Below are positions 20,608 to 24,229 of a stretch of 24,229 nt of DNA, piece after piece. The position numbers and the translations under genes are program-made. This DNA is from AE-B3B sp964543295 (GTDB lineage Bacteria > Aerophobota > Aerophobia > Aerophobales > AE-B3A). Each line of letters opens with the position of its first letter. Position 1 is the stretch's first letter. The notes under the pieces are model-generated. The model was given only the letters and a program-made list of their open reading frames with translations, was not told the DNA's origin and did no database searches. The stretch lies in assembly GCA_964543295.1 (NCBI GenBank), contig CAZIXA010000033.1:1-24229 (forward strand), read 5' to 3'.

Positions 20608-23019
20608 GTGAAGTTAAAACATGAAGAACTCTCGTTTGAACGACTAAAGAGAAGCTACGATCTAAAGGGATTTGCCTGTGAGACTACCGAAACGCTACCG
20701 GAAATAAAGGGTATGATCGGACAGGATCGTGCCATCAGGGCCATTGAATTTGGCCTCAATATTGACAGTCCGGGTTATAACATCTATGTGGCTGGTGTGA
20801 GTGATACCGGAAGAACCAGCACGGTAGAAAGAATTTTAAGGGAACTGGCCGCCAAAAAAGAGGTACCAGGTGACTGGTGTTATGTACACAACTTCCAGGA
20901 TCCTGACCAATCCAGGTGTATTGGTCTTTCTCCGGGCAAAGGAAGACAGTGGCAGAAGGAGATGAAGGACGTGATAGGGAGCCTCAGGACAGAGATTCCC
21001 AAGGCTTTTGAAACCAAGGATTATAAAGAGAGAAGCGCCAAGATTTCCGAAGGCTTTGAGGACCAAAAACGGCAGCTCCTTTCAGAGACTGAGAAAAAAG
21101 CACGCGAGCGAGGCTTCCAAATTAAGAGGACGCCTCTGGGATTTACCCCGATTCCTCTAAGGAGCGATGGTGAGCCTTTGAGTGAGAGAGAATTTCAAAA
21201 GCTTGCTCCTGAGGAACGCAAGCAAATTGAGGAGAATATGAAGGATGTCCAAAAACAGATAAAACAGACCTTTGAACAATTTGCCCTCCTCGATCGAAAA
21301 TCAAAGGACCAGCTCACCAAATTTAATAAAGAGGTGGCTCTCTTTGTAGTTGGTTATCGCATTGATAATTTAAAAGCAAAATATAAGGATTATCCGGAGG
21401 TACTGCATCATCTCGATGAAGTCAAGGCTGACCTGGTGGAAAACGTAGATGATTTTTTGAGACCTCAAGAGGAACCGTCTTTTTTAGGGATGAAGGTTCC
21501 CACCAGGGGTTCTTTTATGAAATACGAGGTTAACGTGGTGGTAGATAATTCTCACACCCAGGGAGCGCCGGTGATAATGGAGACAAATCCCACCTATAGC
21601 AACATGTTCGGGAGGGTAGAAAAGAAGGCCCAGCTTGGGGCTCTGATAACTGATTTTACTAAAATTAAGGCTGGCTCTGTCCTCAAGGCAAATGGGGGGT
21701 ATCTCGTGGTAGACGCCGAGGGGGTACTGAGAAGCCCCTTTGTATGGGATACCCTAAAAAGAAACCTAAGGAATAAAGAGACCAAAATTGAAGAGGCAGC
21801 AGAACAGTATGCCTTCCTTTCTTCAAGCGCCCTGAGGCCAATGCCCATACCCCTGGATATAAAGGTCATAATGATAGGAAGAGGAGAAATTTTTGACCTC
21901 CTGCATCTTTATGATGAAAATTTCAAAAAGATATTCAAGGTGAGGGCCGATTTTGATTACGAGACCAGAATTGATGATAAGGCAATAACTCAGTGTGCCC
22001 GTTTCATTTGCAAAATCTGTAATGAGGAAAAGCTAAGGCATTGTGACAGGAGCGGAATAGCAGCCATTATGGAATACGGCAGCAGGCTCGCGGCGGATCA
22101 GGAGAAGCTTTCACTGCAGTTCGGGAAAATTGCCAACCTCTTGAGGGAGGCAGATTTCTGGGCCAAAACTGAGAAAAGCACGTACGTCACTAGGCACCAT
22201 GTGAAAAAGGCTCTGGAGGAAAAAGAATACCGCAGTAGCCTTATAGAAAAGAAGATACAGGAGATGATTGAGCGAGGTACCATTTATATCGACACCGAAG
22301 GAGGAAAGATCGGTCAGGTAAATGCTCTTTCCGTCTATGTTTATGGGGAATTTTCCTTCGGCAAGCCTTCCAGAATAACCGCTCAGACTTTCATGGGAAA
22401 CAAGGGAGTCATTAATATTGAGCGTGAGGCTAAGCTGAGCGGGAAGACCCACGACAAGGGGGTACTTATTCTCTCCGGCTATCTGGGAGGGAAATATGGC
22501 GGCAGTATTCCTCTGTCGCTGTCGGCAACCCTGACCTTCGAGCAGAGTTACTCATTTGTGGAGGGAGACAGTGCCTCCTCGACCGAGCTCTTTGCCGTAC
22601 TTTCCAGCTTGTCTGAGCTGCCCATTGAGCAGGGTATAGCCGTTACCGGATCGGTAAACCAGCGGGGTGAGATCCAGCCAATCGGGGGAGTGAACCAGAA
22701 AATAGAAGGCTTTTTCGAAGTCTGCCAGGCCAAGGGACTCACCGGACACCAGGGGGTGATCATTCCCCAAAGCAACGTCAAAAATCTCATGCTGAAACCC
22801 AAGGTGATCGAGGCCGTAAGAGAGGGCAAATTTCATATTTACCCCATCTCCACCATAGACGAAGGGATGGAGATTCTGACCGGTGTTGAAGCTGGTGAGA
22901 GAGGTAAGGATGGAGCTTTCCCTGAAAAAACGGTTAACGGCAGAATCCAGAATAAACTTAGGTATCTGATGAAGGAGCAAGCGAGGCTCAAAAAGGAAGC
23001 TGAAGCAGAGGCTGAATGA
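20608..23019 (+). CDS. Lon-related ATP-dependent protease (YcbZ/LonH type)
   Basis: This 803-residue protein is an AAA+ Lon-like protease. The N-terminal AAA region has VAGVSDTGRTST at 62-72, where the P-loop lysine is replaced by Arg; GTGR[ST] also occurs in YcbZ relatives. A long charged, coiled-coil-like insertion (about 130-290) follows, then a Walker B-like YLVVDAE (365-371). The C-terminal Lon protease domain has the catalytic Ser655 in EGDSAS and Lys698 in GGVNQKIEGF. They are 43 residues apart, the same spacing as S679/K722 in E. coli Lon. The start is GTG at 20608 with AAAGGAGG (20595-20602) 5 bases upstream. It lies 45 bases after the oxidoreductase gene in the same direction. The physiological substrate is unknown. 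ATP hydrolysis may be altered by the Arg, but nucleotide binding is expected. Confidence 0.9.
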   Translation: MKLKHEELSFERLKRSYDLKGFACETTETLPEIKGMIGQDRAIRAIEFGLNIDSPGYNIYVAGVSDTGRTSTVERILRELAAKKEVPGDWCYVHNFQDPDQSRCIGLSPGKGRQWQKEMKDVIGSLRTEIPKAFETKDYKERSAKISEGFEDQKRQLLSETEKKARERGFQIKRTPLGFTPIPLRSDGEPLSEREFQKLAPEERKQIEENMKDVQKQIKQTFEQFALLDRKSKDQLTKFNKEVALFVVGYRIDNLKAKYKDYPEVLHHLDEVKADLVENVDDFLRPQEEPSFLGMKVPTRGSFMKYEVNVVVDNSHTQGAPVIMETNPTYSNMFGRVEKKAQLGALITDFTKIKAGSVLKANGGYLVVDAEGVLRSPFVWDTLKRNLRNKETKIEEAAEQYAFLSSSALRPMPIPLDIKVIMIGRGEIFDLLHLYDENFKKIFKVRADFDYETRIDDKAITQCARFICKICNEEKLRHCDRSGIAAIMEYGSRLAADQEKLSLQFGKIANLLREADFWAKTEKSTYVTRHHVKKALEEKEYRSSLIEKKIQEMIERGTIYIDTEGGKIGQVNALSVYVYGEFSFGKPSRITAQTFMGNKGVINIEREAKLSGKTHDKGVLILSGYLGGKYGGSIPLSLSATLTFEQSYSFVEGDSASSTELFAVLSSLSELPIEQGIAVTGSVNQRGEIQPIGGVNQKIEGFFEVCQAKGLTGHQGVIIPQSNVKNLMLKPKVIEAVREGKFHIYPISTIDEGMEILTGVEAGERGKDGAFPEKTVNGRIQNKLRYLMKEQARLKKEAEAEAE

Positions 23020-23311
23020 CAAAATCAATTTTTCTCCAAAAAGAAAGCCCACATCAGGAAAGGGTGGCAGGGAACCACCAAGTTCGCGGAGCGCCCGGAG
23101 AGGGGAATCGAAGCACTGGAGGAAAAAAAGGTAAGGGACATCCCTTCCTCCAGGAAAGACCTCGAAAAATCGCGAAGGTACGTTAAGATTCTAGGGAGAA
23201 AAATCTTACTTAATTAAAAGTGGTATTCTACCTTCTCAGGATGGGCTAGTAATTTACCCATCTCTGCTATTTAACTTTCCTCTTTGATTTATGATTCTGT
23301 CCCTTCCGAGT
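23020..23311. other. intergenic region after the Lon-related gene
   Basis: In the Lon frame, 65 further codons stay open after the TGA, ending at TAA 23215-23217, but there is no start codon or ribosome site, so I do not call a gene. A small GGTGG/CCACC hairpin (about 23064-23080) and an AAGGG-ACAT-CCCTT hairpin (about 23136-23150) are present without U-runs. GATGGG/CCCATC near 23240-23262 may end the minus-strand desulforedoxin transcript. Confidence 0.4.
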
Positions 23312-23437
23312 CTATTCTCCTATTAGTTCCATCTCCTGACCACAGCAAACCAGAGTTCCCCCACCAACTTTGGTTACCTCCACCTCATTGCCGCAGACAT
23401 TACATCTATATTTTTCTCCCACTTTTTTGACCGCCAT
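23312..23437 (-). CDS. desulforedoxin
   Basis: This 41-residue minus-strand gene encodes a small rubredoxin-like protein with one Fe(SCys)4 site. The cysteines follow the desulforedoxin pattern: C12xxC15 in YRCNVCGN, and the adjacent pair C31-C32 in GGGTLVCCGQEM. This is very close to Desulfovibrio desulforedoxin (36 residues) and to the N-terminal domain of desulfoferrodoxin. The superoxide-reductase domain of desulfoferrodoxin is absent, because a TAG follows ELIGE. The ATG at 23437 has AGGAGG 5 bases upstream. It is divergent from perR with about 208 bases between the starts. Its likely job is electron transfer to a superoxide reductase or peroxidase encoded elsewhere, which is inference. 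Such small proteins are characteristic of anaerobes. Confidence 0.9.
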   Translation of the reverse strand: MAVKKVGEKYRCNVCGNEVEVTKVGGGTLVCCGQEMELIGE

Positions 23438-23529
23438 TTTTGCCTCCTTTCGCCACGATCTACCTTGTTCGATGAAGACCTCCCTGCTCAGTTATTTTGC
23501 TAGCCGATGGTTTTTATTATAGCCGTGTT

Positions 23530-23558
23530 ATTGTACTCTGAAATGCGACAGAGGTCAA
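23530..23558 (-). promoter_or_regulatory. sigma-70-type promoter of the desulforedoxin gene
   Basis: Reading the minus strand, TTGACC (23558-23553) and TACAAT (23535-23530) are 17 bases apart. The leader would be about 85 bases. A second -10-like TATAAT (about 23521-23516) exists, but its -35 partner is poor. Confidence 0.55.
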
Positions 23559-23608
23559 TAAAGCCGATACAAGATGGGGGTAAAGATCGGCCTGGCTGGC
23601 AGATCCTC

Positions 23609-23636
23609 TTGACATTATTTTATCTTTCTATAATAT
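23609..23636 (+). promoter_or_regulatory. perR promoter with overlapping inverted repeat
   Basis: TTGACA (23609-23614) is followed by TAATAT (23631-23636, spacer 16) or TATAAT (23629-23634, spacer 14). Either places the transcription start only a few bases before the ATG at 23646. The inverted repeat ATTTTAT (23617-23623) and ATAAAAT (23635-23641) covers the promoter core, and CTATAAT (23628-23634) matches six of seven bases of a PerR-box half-site. Autorepression is a reasonable inference. Confidence 0.55.
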
Positions 23637-23645
23637 AAAATTGTA

Positions 23646-24095
23646 ATGGCTACAAATTTAGAAAAGCTCAAAACTATTTTAAGAGCAGCTGGAATCAAGC
23701 CAACCTATCAGAGATTGAGGATTTTAAAATATCTTAAGGAAAACAAGATCCATCCCAGTGCTGATATGATATATAAGACGCTGGTAGGAGAAATACCAAT
23801 CATATCCAAGACTACGGTTTATAATACCCTGGATATACTGCTTAAAAAAGGACTTGTTATACCCGTTATTGTTTCTGGTACAGAAACAAGATTTGATAGT
23901 AATACTTCCTGGCATTCTCATTTTTTATGTGAGGAGTGTGGCAGAGTCATAGATTTAGGTATTAAGTGTGAGTATCTTGAGAAAAAAGAAGTGGAAGGAC
24001 ACCGAATAAAACAAATACAGAGTTACTTAAAAGGCGTGTGTAGGAATTGTCTTAAAAAGATGGAAAGAAAAGAAAACGCCGGGAAGAACTTTTAA
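23646..24095 (+). CDS. perR: PerR-type peroxide-sensing Fur-family repressor
   Basis: This 149-residue winged-helix metalloregulator represses peroxide-defence genes until metal-catalysed oxidation inactivates it. All five regulatory metal ligands of Bacillus PerR have equivalents one position lower: His36 (HPSAD), Asp84 (RFDSN), His90 and His92 (SWHSHF) and Asp103 (VIDL). Asp84 is the residue that separates PerR from Fur, which has Glu there. The structural zinc cysteines are C95/C98 (CEEC) and C132/C135 (CRNC). The recognition-helix region ISKTTVYNTLDIL is typical. No Shine-Dalgarno precedes the ATG, and the promoter is so close that the message may be leaderless. Divergent desulforedoxin is a likely target. 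The assignment to PerR over Fur or Zur is by ligand pattern; metal and regulon are untested. Confidence 0.88.
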   Translation: MATNLEKLKTILRAAGIKPTYQRLRILKYLKENKIHPSADMIYKTLVGEIPIISKTTVYNTLDILLKKGLVIPVIVSGTETRFDSNTSWHSHFLCEECGRVIDLGIKCEYLEKKEVEGHRIKQIQSYLKGVCRNCLKKMERKENAGKNF

Positions 24096-24229
24096 AGAAC
24101 CCTTGATTACATTGATTTTATCAGACACTGTATTGTCTTGAGGTGGGAAATCTTTACGAGAATTGAATTGTTTTTATTTAGAGGCATAGGAATTTCAATA
24201 ATTTCTCTGAATTGTTATGAAGTAAACCT
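24096..24229. other. downstream of perR, no gene seen
   Basis: AT-rich sequence with loosely repeated GAATTG motifs and no convincing open frame. No clear terminator for perR is visible. A gene may begin beyond the window edge. Confidence 0.4.

Noticed and set aside
22552..23052. 166-residue open frame on the minus strand inside the Lon-related gene
   Set aside because: It lies antisense to a strongly supported protease domain, has no ribosome site or recognisable motif, and is best explained as a shadow of biased codon use.
23020..23217. 65 open codons in frame after the Lon-related stop, possibly a gene fragment or readthrough tail
   Set aside because: There is no start codon, no ribosome site and no recognised motif; a run of this length can occur by chance, and family Lon-like proteins end near the called stop.
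24150..24229. Repeated GAATTG motifs as a CRISPR or iteron array
   Set aside because: Only three short copies with irregular spacing in AT-rich DNA; no array structure.

Overview
The window looks like a chromosomal segment of an uncultured or little-studied anaerobic bacterium with an AT-rich genome and clear Shine-Dalgarno signals. Oxygen-defence genes typical of anaerobes support this: a desulforedoxin, a PerR repressor, and a thioredoxin-reductase-like flavoprotein next to a two-domain protein disulfide oxidoreductase. The PyrR-type RNA attenuator is a Firmicutes-style device that also occurs in other phyla, and the sigma-54 regulators resemble PrsK/PrsR of exopolysaccharide/PEP-CTERM systems. 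I cannot assign a phylum. A candidate-phylum anaerobe is plausible, but that is inference.

Layout. (1) 1-2560: the edge of a surface-polysaccharide region, with a secreted GH26-like glycosidase, a NodB-type polysaccharide deacetylase and the C-terminal scrap of a lost beta-helix surface protein. (2) 2558-4828: a FabF-like ketoacyl synthase with a complete Cys-His-Lys-His active site, followed by an extended SDR; no other fatty-acid genes are nearby. (3) 4829-12142: a signalling block with a 7TM-type membrane histidine kinase (PrsK-like), a soluble paralogous kinase with a degenerate receiver domain, an HD-GYP response regulator (TTG start) and a sigma-54 activator (PrsR-like). The activator is preceded by a very good -24/-12 promoter and candidate upstream sites. 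(4) 12441-16441: a pyrimidine operon under a PyrR attenuator (promoter, PyrR-binding hairpin, antiterminator pairing, terminator), then pyrR, pyrB, pyrC and an isopropylmalate-dehydrogenase-like gene that overlaps pyrC. (5) 16438-17598 minus: a tandem nucleoside-diphosphate-kinase protein with a dead N-terminal domain, sharing a CTAG stop with the upstream operon. (6) 17662-18697: a 45-residue zinc-ribbon protein and endonuclease IV, divergent from ndk. (7) 18833-23019: an AhpF-like reductase, a two-CxxC disulfide oxidoreductase and a Lon-related protease. (8) 23312-24095: desulforedoxin (minus) divergent from perR (plus).

How it fits together. The first half reads as envelope or exopolysaccharide output genes plus their control circuit: two kinases, a probable c-di-GMP phosphodiesterase and a sigma-54 activator that may control itself. 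The second half is housekeeping with a redox/repair theme (AP endonuclease, disulfide reduction, proteolysis, PerR, desulforedoxin). The most interesting items are the four-protein signalling block with its own sigma-54 promoter, the AhpF-like function split over two genes, the tandem half-dead NDK, and the perR/desulforedoxin divergent pair. No tRNA, rRNA, CRISPR array, insertion sequence or prophage gene was seen.
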